Below are positions 12,020 to 25,369 of a stretch of DNA of 64,000 nucleotides, piece after piece. Source of the stretch: Fratercula arctica (taxonomy: Eukaryota; Chordata; Aves; Charadriiformes; Alcidae). The DNA is taken from NCBI GenBank assembly GCA_947846985.1, contig CANTUZ010000002.1, forward strand, positions 158,159,389 to 158,223,388, written 5' to 3'. The position numbers and the translations under genes were made by a program. Below the pieces are notes generated by a model. The model did not search any database. It was not told the origin of the DNA and worked only from the letters and a program-made list of their open reading frames with translations. The stretch's first letter is position 1; each line of letters starts with the position of its first letter.

Positions 12020-15000
12020 GGACTCGGCCTTCTAAAATCAGCTTATCCCTTTCGAGGAGGTTCTGGCTAAAGGGATACAAAATCTGTAGTCACATCTCAA
12101 TCTTCCTGAAGTCACCTGCTTGTGATAGAAGTAAAACTGGGGTTAAAAACATTTATTTTTGCAACAGAGGGAAAATTCACATTCCCAATATACGGCTTAG
12201 CCCTTCAAAGACATGCAGGAATATCCTAAAGTATGACAATAAAACTGGAGTAATATAGCCAAACACGTGGGGTCTGAATTTACTAAATTATCTTTTATGA
12301 CAACTGATAATTCTATAATTTGTAGAGTTTGGGTCTCATTGTATTTCCACTGTTCAAATATATAAATACAAAAGACTACTCATTGCCACATAGAACGTCA
12401 TTAGAGAAGACTAAGAAAACAGCAATTTATTTGGGCCTGAATGAGAACAAAGGAAATCATTCTGGGTAAGTAAACTCTGTTTTGTTTAGTAATGAGGTCA
12501 CACACTGCACTGTCTCTCTTTTTCTCTTCTTTCTTGCTATTTTTGTTTTTCTTTCTCACTCCTCACGTAATAAATACAAAGACATGTAAATTGAGCCAAA
12601 CTCTTGATTACTACGGGTAGAATATTGTAAACGAAGGTGTGGGACAATGTAAAACAAAGACATGAATGGTACTGTGACACAGAAAACACATCACAGATGC
12701 AGATTTTTTCAAGGAAGAAGTTAAAAGCTGACAGAAATCAATTTCACTTGGATTCCTCCACAATAAGAACATTTAAATACAGTCAACTAGATGTTAGTAG
12801 TATTGCAATGTGGGAAGTGACAGCACAGTATGAGACTGTACACAAGCAAAATGGGAACTGATGACTAGAGAAACATCAAGCAAATTACAGGAATCTCCCT
12901 TGTTTTATAACAGGAAGCTTGTCCAGTGAAGTCATGAGCAATTTACTCATCCCCTGTGAAATATATATCGATTTGTTACTTTGTTTTATTTAATCTGACA
13001 ATAAATTAATGTATCTCAAATAACTTGAACAGTCCAGGATCTCACTTGTTACTACTGCTTGTCCATATAAAATTACTAGCTTAGCAAATGGATGAAATTA
13101 TATCTCCGTTCTATAAATAAGGAACTTGGACACAGAAAGCTGAAATATAAGCTTATACTGCTGCCAAAGGCCCAACACAAGGTTAAGTAGTTATATTAGA
13201 CCTAATTTTGGCCTAGCAGAATACAAATTAATTTTTTTTTTTTTTTTTTTTTTTAATGTTTACATAGTTTTTACTGCAGGATAAACCAATCTTTTTTATT
13301 TTTAGCAGAAGACCCCCATAAAACCTCAATCATCTAAAAATCAGACATTTATTGTAAGCTTATTATCAATGAAGAGGGAGATTAGTATTTCCCAAGTGCT
13401 AGTCAGTTCAATCTAAATCATAATAAGTTTGTACTTGAGCAATAGAGTCACCTAACATTTGTGCGCCTTAAATTACTTGTCTCCCCTCCCCTAGGAATTT
13501 AACTTATCTTTTCTAAGTACATTCCTGAGCAAACTGTCTTTGTTTCTGGTGGCAAACTTTCCAACACACTGTCCTTCTCCATATTACTTACGTTACCTTC
13601 ATGACTGAATGAAATCTGGGGGAGATTAATTGTTCTACAGTGCTGCTGTGGCTTCCCTGTTGGATTAACATGGCAAGTATCAGGTGGCCCTAGCAAAGGA
13701 GCTTTTATGCCTTTGGTTCCTGTCCTTTCCCCATTGAAATGGCCTCTGTGGCTTCCTGTAAGGTGAAGGGAAAAGTGTGAGTTAAATAATGCAATACACG
13801 GAAATGCCTGCCCCTTGACCTCTCTGTCTTCAGTGCCTTGATGACATTGCATGAATTTTAAATGTACGCAACTTCATGCTCAGCTCAATCACCGTCTTCT
13901 CAGATGCTAAGTACCAGCAAATATTCTAATAATTTATTTTGATTTGATACAACATTTGTGAAATATCACAACCTATACCATTGCTTTCCTCTGCAGTTCA
14001 GTTCCTGGTGCTTATTTACATGGGCCATTATTAAAGTGTGTCAGGGAAATTCAGGCTCTCTGGTGACTATTATGGGAGTCTAGACAACCAGTTGGGATTT
14101 AGACACCCACTTGTACATGCTTAAAGTCAGGTGAAATAAACTACATTTTAGGGATTGATTCAGTTTTCAAAAGGCATGTGTCTAGTGCCCTGGAATACTT
14201 GGAATACTAGTGACAGGGCTGGCAAATGCCACACCTGGTGTCACCTGGGGGTTCCCTAGGGTACCTGAAATGTTTGTGTTGGTGCGTATGATATAGGACC
14301 TTCTGAAATGGCAGCTGGAGACAAGGAAGGAGATTTTGAACATCCATGTCTAAATCTGGGCAATTCTAATAATCCTTGTACTGAGTTAGGGGTGTGATTC
14401 CTCAGACCAAATATTAGTATTAACTTTAAGATAGGGTGACTTATACCACAAAAAACATTGTCTTTATTGACCAGCCAATAAAGACTGACTTCTCTGAGTA
14501 CAAAGGAAGTCAAGAAGGACTTACAGACAACCACACTGTAGATGCCTACATTTAGTCACTCAAATGAACACCATCTCAGCAATTTATACATCAAACTTCC
14601 AGATATGAAAAAGAATACTCATTTGTCAAAAGTCAGGAGCCAAAACCACAAGCCTTGTGGTCAAAAAAAAGAGGAATCTGTCCATGAGTGTGGTGTTCTG
14701 AGGGCATAGCTTGGTATTTGTTTCTCATTCTGAGACCCATTTCCTTCAAATGTCAGTTGAATTGCACTGACTCTCAAATGTGTCTAAGCATCCACTTAAC
14801 TACATGGGCACATAATTCACTGTGTTACGAGTAAAGCAAACCAAACGTGCAGTATGAGGTTTGGTGCCTAAATGCTGTTCAATGTAACAGTCTGTGATGA
14901 ATTATTCTTTAAAGAGGCTGCCCCTTTCCTTGAAAGTATTCATTCCCCTTTTTCTTTGCAGTTTCCCAGTGAAAGACAAAACCCATGGATCAAATGCAAG

Positions 15001-17127
15001 ATTAATGGAATCCTTTCAGTGGACTTCAACGGTAGCTTAATAAGGTATGGGTAAAGGATAGATACTGGACGTTTCCTGAACGAAGGCTTTGACAGGTGTC
15101 TCTGTGAATTATTGCGTGATTAAAGATTAATCTCTTTCACAAGATAAAAAGAAAAACACTTATAGCACAGTGCATTTGTATTTACAGTTGCCTAAAGAAG
15201 GCAGAGAGATGTCATATGTTCATGTCCTGTTTCTGCAGGAATTCACACACAGGTGGACAGGAGTCTCGTGCGTGAGTAGCAAACATCCAGCTTGCAAATC
15301 AGAGCAGTCAGGCAGATGTTAACACAGGGTAGCCAGAGTCTCTGAGATACGAGGACGAGAGCGGCGCGCTGCAGCTGTAAAAGCCCAAAAGCAGGGGGTC
15401 ACTGAATGTGGAAACCAGACACACCTTCTATATCTAACAGTCAGAGTATTTATACTGTAACAAAGAAATTTAGCGTATTCATTAGCAAGTTTATGATGTA
15501 GTTACCAGAGGGAGACAGAGACACTACATAAACATGAGTTATCTGCATATATATATATGTATACATACATAAAATACGTCCATGTATATGTAGATACACT
15601 GTGCTCATTTTCTCAAATATCTGTTTTTTAGACAACATAATTAAGCTTCTGATTAGCAAACCTGACAACAGTTCCTCTTCTGTACACTTTCTAGAGGCTG
15701 TCTCTAGCCAGGATTGCCTTTTAAATAATAAACAGTAACTTTCCACTCTACTAGCTACGCATATTAATTTTTACAGGATCTATTTTAAGCAAGTGAGTAT
15801 ATGTAATTCACACTTTTTTTAATAACTTAGGATTTTATCTAAGAAGTGTTATGCAAAGATTGCTCTGTGACAGTTCATCTGTATTTGTGGTATAAATTAA
15901 TGTGAGTGTTACATAATTATACACCTTTGAAAAAGAAAATTGTGAAAGATAAAATTGGGCACATTATACGAAATGGGTTTTAATGCCTGATCCAGTTGCA
16001 TATTGTTAGAAATCCACTTTTTTACACTTTTTTTTTTTTTTTTTAACAAAGAATTTTTTGGAATAGAGAGCAGGGATTTGGGGTGTTGGTAAAAGTTATG
16101 CCCACTGTTAAAAATAGTTTAAGGTACTTATCTGTAATTGCACAAACCTCACAAATTTTCTACCATGTGACAAATGATACTGCTGCTGAGAGAGGAATTT
16201 TGATTATGTTGATTAATTTTTCCAAGATGCTATAAGCCATATGCCATTACACTGAATTGTAATTTACTCTGAGAGTAAGTTCGTTGATTTTGTTATGACT
16301 GCTCAAAACCTAAAGTAATATGCTGTGTGAGTTGCACTCCACCGTTAGTTGATTATTTAGCTGTTACTATAATCTAGGAGTATGACTTTTGCTCCAGGCT
16401 GGATATATAGCAGCTTAAAATCATAAATAGCTATTGAACATTTGAAGGAGTTTCTTGCACTTTCAGGTTATGATCCAAAAGGAAAAGAAAAAGAAAAGAC
16501 GACTGTGTTCTCATTTATCATCATGGGAGTTTTTGCATTCCATATCTCAAGGAAAGTTCAAAACTTCTTTCTGCTCTATTTTTTGACAAGAACAACCAGA
16601 GAATAAATTATGCTTTGGGTATCATCATGCTTTTGTTTTCACTGCTGACCAGGTCTGCAGCAGAAGCAACTTTGAGGCCACAAGCAATTCTGGAAACTCA
16701 AGAGGGAAGCTGCCATTTTACTAATAGCCAGGCATTTGGCTTAGCCCCAGCAGCACTTTCAGGCTGATGCAAAGATAAGTGACCAAGCACCAAGTTTCTG
16801 TTGACTGGATGACCCAGTTTCATTAAAGTCTTCAAGAGAAGAAAAATGCAGTTGAAACTCAGGTAGATTCTCCAAGTATTTTTGCTCTTTTTATATACTA
16901 AAACCTGTCTTCCTTTGAAAACTGTCTTCCTTTCAGTCTTCCCCACCCAAATCTGAAATAGTAATGATTATTTGCCCTATGGTACTTTCTGTTAGAAAAA
17001 ATAACCATCCATTTTTCGTCATGCATATTATTTTCTTTGTTTTTACTAAAGTCTTTAACAATTAGATTTCTTGGAGTTTAAAAAAAAAATTGCATTACCC
17101 TCTGCAAATATCTTCTTTACAAGTAAG
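12020..17127. other. Unique sequence with possible ancient repeat pieces, no supported gene
   Basis: There is a run of 23 T at 13232-13254 and one of about 17 T at 16028-16044. The stretch 13095-13150 faintly resembles MIR/L2-type tails ('aaataaggaacttggacaca'). The stretches 13995-14190 and 14740-14830 share weak 'acacccacttgtacatg'-like wording and may be parts of an unassigned old repeat. A possible exon at 14962-15050 is treated as a finding. A TATATA/CATA stretch lies at 15547-15600. Nothing here reaches the level of a gene call. Confidence 0.4.
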
Positions 17128-17239
17128 TTTACCTGGACTTTAGTAAAGCCTTTGATACAGTTTTCCACAGCATTTTCTTGGAGAAACTGGCTGCCCATGG
17201 TTTGGACAGGGGTATTGTATGCTGGGTTAAAAAATGGCA
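17128..17239 (+). mobile_element. Short CR1 LINE fragment covering RT motif A
   Basis: About 110 bp read as CR1 reverse-transcriptase palm sequence: LDFSKAFDTV, followed by EKLAAHGLDRG and a degraded WVKNW-like segment. The motif A aspartate and the AFD box are intact in this piece. The same region occurs in the antisense copy at 43302-45087. Both flanks lack CR1 similarity, so this is an isolated internal scrap with no tail. Deletion around an older copy is the most likely explanation. Confidence 0.85.
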
Positions 17240-20200
17240 AAATTCCTATTTGCATTAGTGGAATAAAAAGATGTTTTGATACCTATTTCTTAGACTTCTC
17301 TATATTTGAGGTATAATCATACAGAGGTCTGGAAGATTTGGTTTGACTATTTGTTCTTTGTTTGTAGTAGTGAATCTCCAAAACATGGGTTACGTTCAAG
17401 ACATTTTATGAGAAATTTTGATGGGACTGAGGGTACACTCTCTAAACACACACACACTAGCTTCCCACCGGAGTCCATTTTAGATTAATTTTAGAGGGAA
17501 ACATTTGTGTTGAGGGAGAGGGACATCTCAAGGATACCCTAAAATTCAGAGCATGTTCAAGTATATATTTCCCTAAAGAGTCAATATAGTACTGTGGCTA
17601 ACTAGTCTTATATGTCCCATTTGCTGTTGCACTGATACTACAGAGAAAAAAAGAAAAGGGAGAAAACAATCAAACTCAGACACCATCCTGTGAATCTCTT
17701 CCATGATACCAAGCAAGCACTGAAGAATAGTGGCTTAATGTAAGCCAGCAGATCATATATACCTTCATTTTATGATAAGACTAGAAGACTACCATATCAT
17801 ATGGCAAATTCCAGCTCCTAATACAATTTAATAATCTTCTCTTAAATATTGCCTTTCACTAAAAAAAAAAAAAACAACCCAGTGTGTTCTTATTGTTGTG
17901 CTGAATATAACCAATGCAGCAACATCTGCTGAAGATGTGACAAAAAAGAACTGTAGCTCACACAGATGTGAAGTACCCTAATTACTCTCAATAAGTTACC
18001 ATCTCTAATATATGCTGGTCAAGAGGTACTTCCCACAGTATTTTCTCTGGGGATCAAGAAAATTGGGCTGCCATTGCTAAAGAAACATGATGTTTCCAAG
18101 ATTGTCCTGGGGGTAAATTGTCTCTTCTCTCAAATGTTTCCCAGCTGACTTAGAGACGGCACGGAAAAATTTGCAGAGAGGAAGGGCATAGATATATGTT
18201 GCATAGACACGGATCTTGTCATGGAAAAAGTCCATGGCTGAAAATGGTACATACCCTGGTTTGTGCCTCTACTTAAAGTACTTAATATTGTATCAATGAA
18301 CTGCTAATGTCAATATTCCCTTAGCATTATTTTGTGAAGTAACATTTGAAATCACTTATCAAATCCAAGGACACTAGATATTTTCACTAGAGGAAAAGTG
18401 ACCCTTTATGAAAAAACAGCTCAAAAAATTTATACCTGTTTTGTGGGATATCATGTAAAAGATGCAGATTTACAAAAGGCCTATAATGCTCCCAATAAAT
18501 TATTTTTTAGTAATCGTAAAGTTCTTTATTATTGTTTGCCTTTCATCAGCTTATACCTTTTTGTAACTCAGATGATCAATAATCTGTGTTCAAAATTCAT
18601 GCTAACAGAGGTCAATAGCTGATCACTCTTAATTAGGTGTTGCTCATTAACTCACAGTCATGAACTGAAATTTTTAAACTATGTGTTTTCACTGCTTCTA
18701 ATAAGTGACTGTGGTGAACTGTGATGCTACTGTATACAACTTTGTGTTTTGATAGCTGCAGTTAGAAATTATGTCAGAAAGTGGGGGAAGCAGGTACAAA
18801 CAGTATAATACAGTGATGTAATTGGAGAAAAAGCAGTTGAGCGAGGTGGTAAGTACGATCAGATTTGAGGATGAAATGAAAAGACTGGGATGTGTACAGC
18901 TTGTGCCTGGGACTACCAAGGTATTTTTATTTGCTACTGAGAAAAGTTAAGCTGAGAAAAGCTGGTTTGTATTGCAGAGCTGGCATTACTTAAAGTGAAC
19001 AGTGTGCTGCTGGGAGGTTTTACTTGACTTTTTTTTTCCCCCTGAAGCTTTGTAAGATGCCAGAAAACTTACTGAAGACTAACAGATAAGCTTTTCTTGC
19101 AAATCACAGGATATTCTGCACTCCCTGTAATAGATAGCATGTAAACAGGGATACTAAGATGTCCGAGGCACATTTTAAATTGGTGATTGTTCTGCTCTTT
19201 CATTATGTCACTATAACAAAAAAGCCACTTTCAAGTTGTTGTCTGTCTCCTGTACGGTATCATGACATTTCCCTAAAAAACCAAACCAAACCAAAACAAA
19301 ACAAAACAAAACAACCAACCAATGAAATGTGAAAATTAAAATTAGAAATCAAATGTGACAGTTCATACTATTGCCTGGTAATCTCAGGAAAGAGAGAAGA
19401 GAAAAGAAAAATGTCCTCTGTCTTGAGAAACCAACTCACTCCAGGAGCTCCCTGATTCACCTCGAATTAAAGAGCAGCTTCTGCCCATAACTGACTGCTG
19501 CAAAAACATTATCTGAGTTTGGGCAACAATCTCCAAAGTCTTGGTGTGCTTCTGGTAGACATCTAAATAAGTATGTGAGATAAAACTGTCCTCAGCTAGT
19601 CTGACTTCATGTCACTCAGTATGTTTTCAATGTTTTTCAGTGTAGGTACTTTGGTGAACAGACATCTTGAGTCTGCATGTGGGACTGGCATTCACATGGC
19701 TGGCCAAAGCTCTAGTGCCGTGAACTACAGACAAGTTCAATTTCTGCTCTATGCTTTTCTTACCTTAAATCCTGAGTAAAATTCTTAAAAATGTCTTCAA
19801 GGACAGGATGTCACTTGCCTTGTTTTTTTCTTTAACATTATGAATAAATGAGCTTTTATTTCTCCCTTCATCTCCTAGTCTTATTTTTGGGATGTTTTAT
19901 AACTTACAAGGAAATATCGAGTAATGGAATAGAAAGTCATACATAAAGATTATAAAGATCAGATACCTCAGTCTGACAATATGAAAAATAAAACACTTGA
20001 TGATTACCAGTCAAAAGTTATTTAGGACATTATGATCAAATATATATATATCTATCTCTATGTAAAATATATTAAATATGTCAGAAACAGCTTACAAAGA
20101 CAGAAATACAGACATCTGTGTTAAAGTTGTGGGTTTTTTTTTTTAAGTTGTCTAAAGACTTTTGAAGACTGAGATTTCAATAAAAAATAATTTGAAAATA

Positions 20201-23200
20201 TAAAAGCCAATATATTTGTTAAAAACATTATTATGAAAGAAAAAAAATGTTATATTTTTTGGTTAGGAGATAGGTTATAGACAGAGGTTCATTTGGGAAG
20301 CCAACACATCAAAGTCCATGACATCTGGGCTGTGATTCATGTGGAAATGAAAGAAAAGGAGGAAAGGAGAAATTCAGGAAGACAGATGCAGAATAGTTGT
20401 TGTGCTGCCATATTGGTATGTTTGGTGGCTATATGCCACACCTTCAGGACAGTTATTCTCTAAAAAATCATAATTGAAATAAATCCCCTTGAGAATTCAA
20501 GGGTATGGAAAGTTTATTCTACGTAGGGTAGGAATCCGAAGGGATGATAGCTCAAAAATCCAATCTGGCAAAATATCTTGGTTCTCAATGATAAACTACA
20601 TATTACTGAAGACAAGAGTATTCTTGTGGTTACAGTCGAGGTCTAAGCACCAGAAGATCTGGGTATGGCGTTCAGGTCTGCAAAACATCAGCAGTATTTT
20701 GCGTTGCTTTCCTTTGTGCTTCTAAGACATCCATCGCTCTGGCGCACCAGCTGTCACTCGCTGACAGTCTGATGTTTTTTTGCATTATTAGGAGCTAAAT
20801 GCTAAATGCCGTGATTCCAGATTTGCTTTTATATCTGTCTCATGGACCTAAACCTCACAAATAATGCAGTCCTCAAATGTGAGATTTTAGAAACCAAGGC
20901 CATTTAAGAAAGCCACCTTTTAAGGGGATTCTTTTGTTGCTTTATTCCCAGTGAGAAGGTGTTGAAATGAAGCTTGTTTGCTTCCAGAGAAATCCTACCA
21001 AAGGAAAATTACAGTACTGCTCACTTTTAAATTTCACAGCAAAGTAGCACTTAAGGCTTATTGCAGTGCATTAGATTTAAAACCAATTAAGTACAATGCT
21101 AAATCAGTGTAAACCACATTTCTGAATTTATCTACAACATAATGAATAACATCTGCATCTGCAAAGAAAAGATTTATACTGAGCAACAAAACAAAATGTG
21201 TTGACAATTTGAGCAGTTTTCATTCCCTTATGTCATATGTCTTCATTATTTTGTAAAGCTTTGCTATAATCCTTCATTGTTAGAGCAGTAAAAGGGGGAA
21301 AACACCCAGATCGCAACACATTTAGGTGTTCATTTCCTCTTCTCAGCAAAGGTGCATCTTATTTACCTCAGGAGCTTTTCTAATTTGAAATCTATTCAGG
21401 ATTTGACAAGGATCACCTTTCTTCAGGCATGTTGGAGGATCAAGGATTATCTTCTGACCTCTGATGGACATTTCTAGTACTGCCCTCTCCAGAAAACTGA
21501 CTTTCAGTAAAGCAAACCTGCTCCATTTATCTTGCTAGATGACAACAGGTAGAAATTATGACGAAGGGAACCAAAAGGCTCCAATGCTCTTTAAGGGACC
21601 AAATACCACCTTTGACACAGCTGAGCTTCCCTACTAAGTCTGCCTGAAGTTTCATGTGTGACCATTAACAAATAACTTACATACTGATCTGGACACAGTT
21701 TGCACAAACCTGTTTTGCAGGCCTGAGTCTTAAAATTTGCCTTCTTATAATTCTCCACTCTTAAAAGAAGGTAGAAATAATAGTTTGTTTTACTTTCTTG
21801 GCTTGTAAAGCTGTTACTTCCATGGGGCTCCTTCTTATTACAGACATGTACAGCATTTGAATCAACAGAAAGGGAGCTTTGGTCTGGATGTCTGAGCCCT
21901 GGGATGCAGGAGCAATTATTTCATGTTTGTGGCTGTTTTATGAATGTCCTACTGACAATGCTACAGATTGTCCTATTTATTGATAACGTACATATTACAT
22001 CACACAGCAAAACAGCAAAAGCTTCCACTGCTGCTGCCTTTCAGCTCTCTGACAGCAACATAACTTCTTTGGGTAAAAGAAAAACCTTGTTCCCATTTAA
22101 TTTTCAATGTTTTGTTTTTTTTTTTTTTTTTGTGATGGACAGCATAGGAGGAGAGATGTTCTTAATGGTGATTGTTTCTGTGAGACAGAAGTATTGTCTA
22201 CAGAGAGGTTACTAAGAAGAAAATATTCATAAGGATACCTCTGTATTCTAAAGATTAGCCCTTAGTGTTCATACAGCAGTCATGAGTCCCAATTTCAAAA
22301 AGAGGCTTTTAGTTAATACTATCCTTATTTATTTTTGAAGTCGGGTCCTGCTTCTGTTGTTATGGGCCTGTAATCCTCTCATGCTTCTAGAAAATACAGT
22401 GCTAGATGATGATAATTGACCTGCGTTAAGATTGACCAAAATTGATGTGAAATTTTATTGAAAGGCTTCTGGTACATGTGGACTTCCTTCATCTCTGGTA
22501 CATGTGAAGTTCCTGTTCTTCAGGACTGGGATGTAGCTCAAACTACACGGCAGGAGTTTGTGCTGTCTTGGCATGAAGCAGAAGATGTAATGACAACAGT
22601 AGGTTCATTTAGCAGTCTATTCCTCCTGGATGGCATTCTGTACCAAAATGTATGACATATTATTATGGCACATCTGAAACCCAGTGGGGGCTGCGTGGGT
22701 TCTGAATATGCAGGGTTTGGGGAGGGGTGGAGGGGGAATGGGAGCGAAGATCAACAAAACTACAAATCCAACCAATGGAAGCAGCAGAAATGCAATTAAA
22801 ACAATAGTATCTTACCTACCACATGGTAATGGTGCTAGTGCTAGTGCTGCAAAGGAATGTTCTGCACTACTTCTGAGCAGTGGCATATGGGACTCAGCTT
22901 AAGTCTACAACACACAGTGCAGCACTGGGCAGGGACACCTATGTTTTCTACAAAAATCCCTTCTGATAATGTTGGATGCTGCACGGATAGAACAGCTCTG
23001 CAGCTTCCAGAGCTGAAGCTAAAATGTCCCATTGTGCTACACAGATGTAACAGCTTGTTCAGAGTTACCCTTCCTATAACAAACCGTTATGGACCAGTAA
23101 TGGACGACTCGGAACGAAGAAAGCGGAATCTATGCCAGTATACCTCTGGTTCTCACATATCCCAGGAGCTCACTGGTGTTAAGGAATTTATCCTGCAGAA

Positions 23201-25130
23201 TATGGGGAAGTTTAACCTCATTACACTAGTGAGCAAAATGAGGCAAGTAAGGTTTCAGGGTAAATGCTAACACATTTGTCTACCTGGGAAGTAACATTCC
23301 TCCAGAAAGTCAATTTAATGTTGTCCTTTGTTGGATAATATTTTGCAATAAATATTTTGACTGACATGGCTAAAATGTGAACATTAATGACTTCAATCTC
23401 AAATATAGACTCACTTGTGCCAGCGCATCCAAAATATCTTCCTGAGACCACTGCCTGCGATAACAGATCTCTAGGATACCTGTGTCCTTCTGGAGCTGCA
23501 GCCAGGGGTTCGAAAGGCTGTTTCACGGCATCTGAAATGGCTATGACATTTTGGCAAATGGATTCTGTCTACGGTGTCTTGGCTGAGAAACCCCCATGAG
23601 GAAATGAAGAAAAAGAAGCAAATGAAACTCAGCAAGCTAAGCAGTAAAATTTATCAATGAGACTTTGGCCTGGATTTCCTCCCAGGACACTGCCATGGGA
23701 AGAAATGCAGTCCCCCTTTCAAAGAGACTGTTTTAAGTGTTAACCCTGCCACACTGGTTTGTGCTTTTTGCTGTGAAATCTTGTTTGCAAAGCACCTGAG
23801 CGGTCTAATGGCTTTCATGAAAAGCCTTACAATTTGTGCTTATCCTCTGCAAATGCACAGTCAGACCATTGGCCAGAAAAAAGCTTTTTTCTTCTGCACC
23901 CAAAAGGATCTCCTGTGGCCTGTGAACAGGTCTGGCTCTCTCTGCTAGTCCATTCTAAGCCTTACTAGGGACATTGATTCTGTCTTAGGTTTGAAGGGGG
24001 AGCAGAAATTTACTTTTCCTAGTGACTTTTTTTTGAATTGCACTGTGTTTTATACCACTGGGGCTTAAGAATAACTTCATTTACCGATATCGGGTAATTG
24101 CTACTGCAGCAATTTGCTACTATAGAACTGAGCAGCTGGAAGGTATTGATGTCTTGATAAAAGGTTGTTATTTGTGTTAATTTTCCCTCCTTCATTTTCA
24201 TTTTTGGCCAGCCAAACATGGAATCATGTGCCATTGTTAATGGGTATGTTACCTGAAGCTGTTACAAAAGTCCATGCCAAGTTCATCCCAATGAATTGAG
24301 GAGTAATGTAGTTTTAATTTTAACTCCAATTATATCCAGGAAGATTAATTGTTAGGGGCAATTCCTTGCATGGGGCCAAAAGGGAGTTATAAATCATTCA
24401 GTTAGATGATCAGATAATTTTCAAGCTCCTGTGGGTTTCAGAAAATGGACAAGAATAACTTAAACCTGGCTCTTTCACAAAGAACCAGTAGCTTGTGATA
24501 AATTAGAATCTGTCTTTTTCCCCTCTCCAATGATCTCCCTGGATGTGGGTGAAATGTCCACTAGTGCTAATTTAATTGCAAGTGGAACCCTCTACTGCCT
24601 GCAAGTAATTCACATTTTTCAATAGCAGGTAATGGCAATAGTGAAAGTGTCTCCTTGCTACCAGGTCATTTTATTTTTAAGTCAATGACAATGGAACTAT
24701 TATGTACCAGCTGATGAGAGTTTAATTTGTTTAAGTATAGCAGAGGATTTACTAGCGGTAATATGTTAGTATTACTATGGCCCTCTACTCATAGCTTTTA
24801 CATATGCATTAGACAATTTCCCCTAATCTAAGCAAATCTAAACTAATCTAGGTGGATGCATAAGTATGGACTTCATTTTCCTTTCACTGAGACAAGTGTT
24901 AATTAGAAGACACCTACTGGACCTAAAGCAGAGTAACTTAGCAGAGAATCAGGTCTCATATCTTTTGACTAATCTGAATATTGCATGAATATGATGATGA
25001 TTCTAGGTGTAATGAAACTGAACTATCCCCCTTGGAAGGCATGCGTCCATGTCAGCTGCTAAACAGCAGTACCAGAGAGCATCTATGAATGAGCATCTCT
25101 ATATTACTGCATAAACGACTCTCATTTCAC
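17240..25130. other. Long unique stretch, no supported gene
   Basis: About 7.9 kb without a recognised transposable element. It contains A/C-rich simple sequence at 19278-19320, TATATA near 20040-20052, a T run at about 22117-22132 and a G-quadruplex-type run at 22713-22742. A possible 27-codon exon at 23166-23246 is discussed as a finding. The stretches at about 20900-21300 and 24480-24720 are of ordinary complexity and free of visible repeats, like many conserved noncoding elements, but this cannot be shown from one sequence. Confidence 0.5.
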
Positions 25131-25285
25131 AGAATCACAGAATGGTGATTGGGTGTTGGAAGGGACCTCTGGAGATCATCCAGTCCAACCCCCTGCCAGA
25201 GCAGGGTCACCCAGAGCAGGTTGCACAGGAACGCGTCCAGGCAGGTTTTGAATGTCTCCAGAGATGGAGACTCCACCACCTCTCT
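25131..25285 (-). mobile_element. CR1 LINE 3' tail fragment, antisense
   Basis: Read on the minus strand, this ends in the CR1 3' terminus: a block complementary to 'tggaagggacctctggagat' and 'catccagtccaaccccctg', then short ATTCTGTG-type terminal units at 25131-25145. CR1 lacks poly(A) and ends in such 8-bp units, which fixes orientation and family. Only about 155 bp are left. Similarity stops after 'cacctctct' at 25285, typical of strong 5' truncation. By eye it is close to the usual avian tail, so it is a fairly young copy. It has no coding capacity. Confidence 0.93.
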
Positions 25286-25369
25286 TTCCCCTCACTTAAG
25301 TATATATGAATTAAAAAGAACCCAGGAAAACCTAGAAAAGTTGGGGCTGGGGGTGTGGGTCCATCCATG

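Noticed and set aside
11845..12258. 137-codon Lys/Thr/Gln-rich frame
   Set aside because: It arises from the A/C-rich simple repeat; there is no domain and it is not supported by splice sites.
22857..23270. Whole 137-codon frame as a gene
   Set aside because: No recognised domain, start context or conservation evidence. Only the splice-flanked 81-bp part is kept, as a low-confidence finding.
23500..23530. tRNA-like GGTTCGAA box
   Set aside because: No A box, acceptor stem or cloverleaf could be drawn around it.
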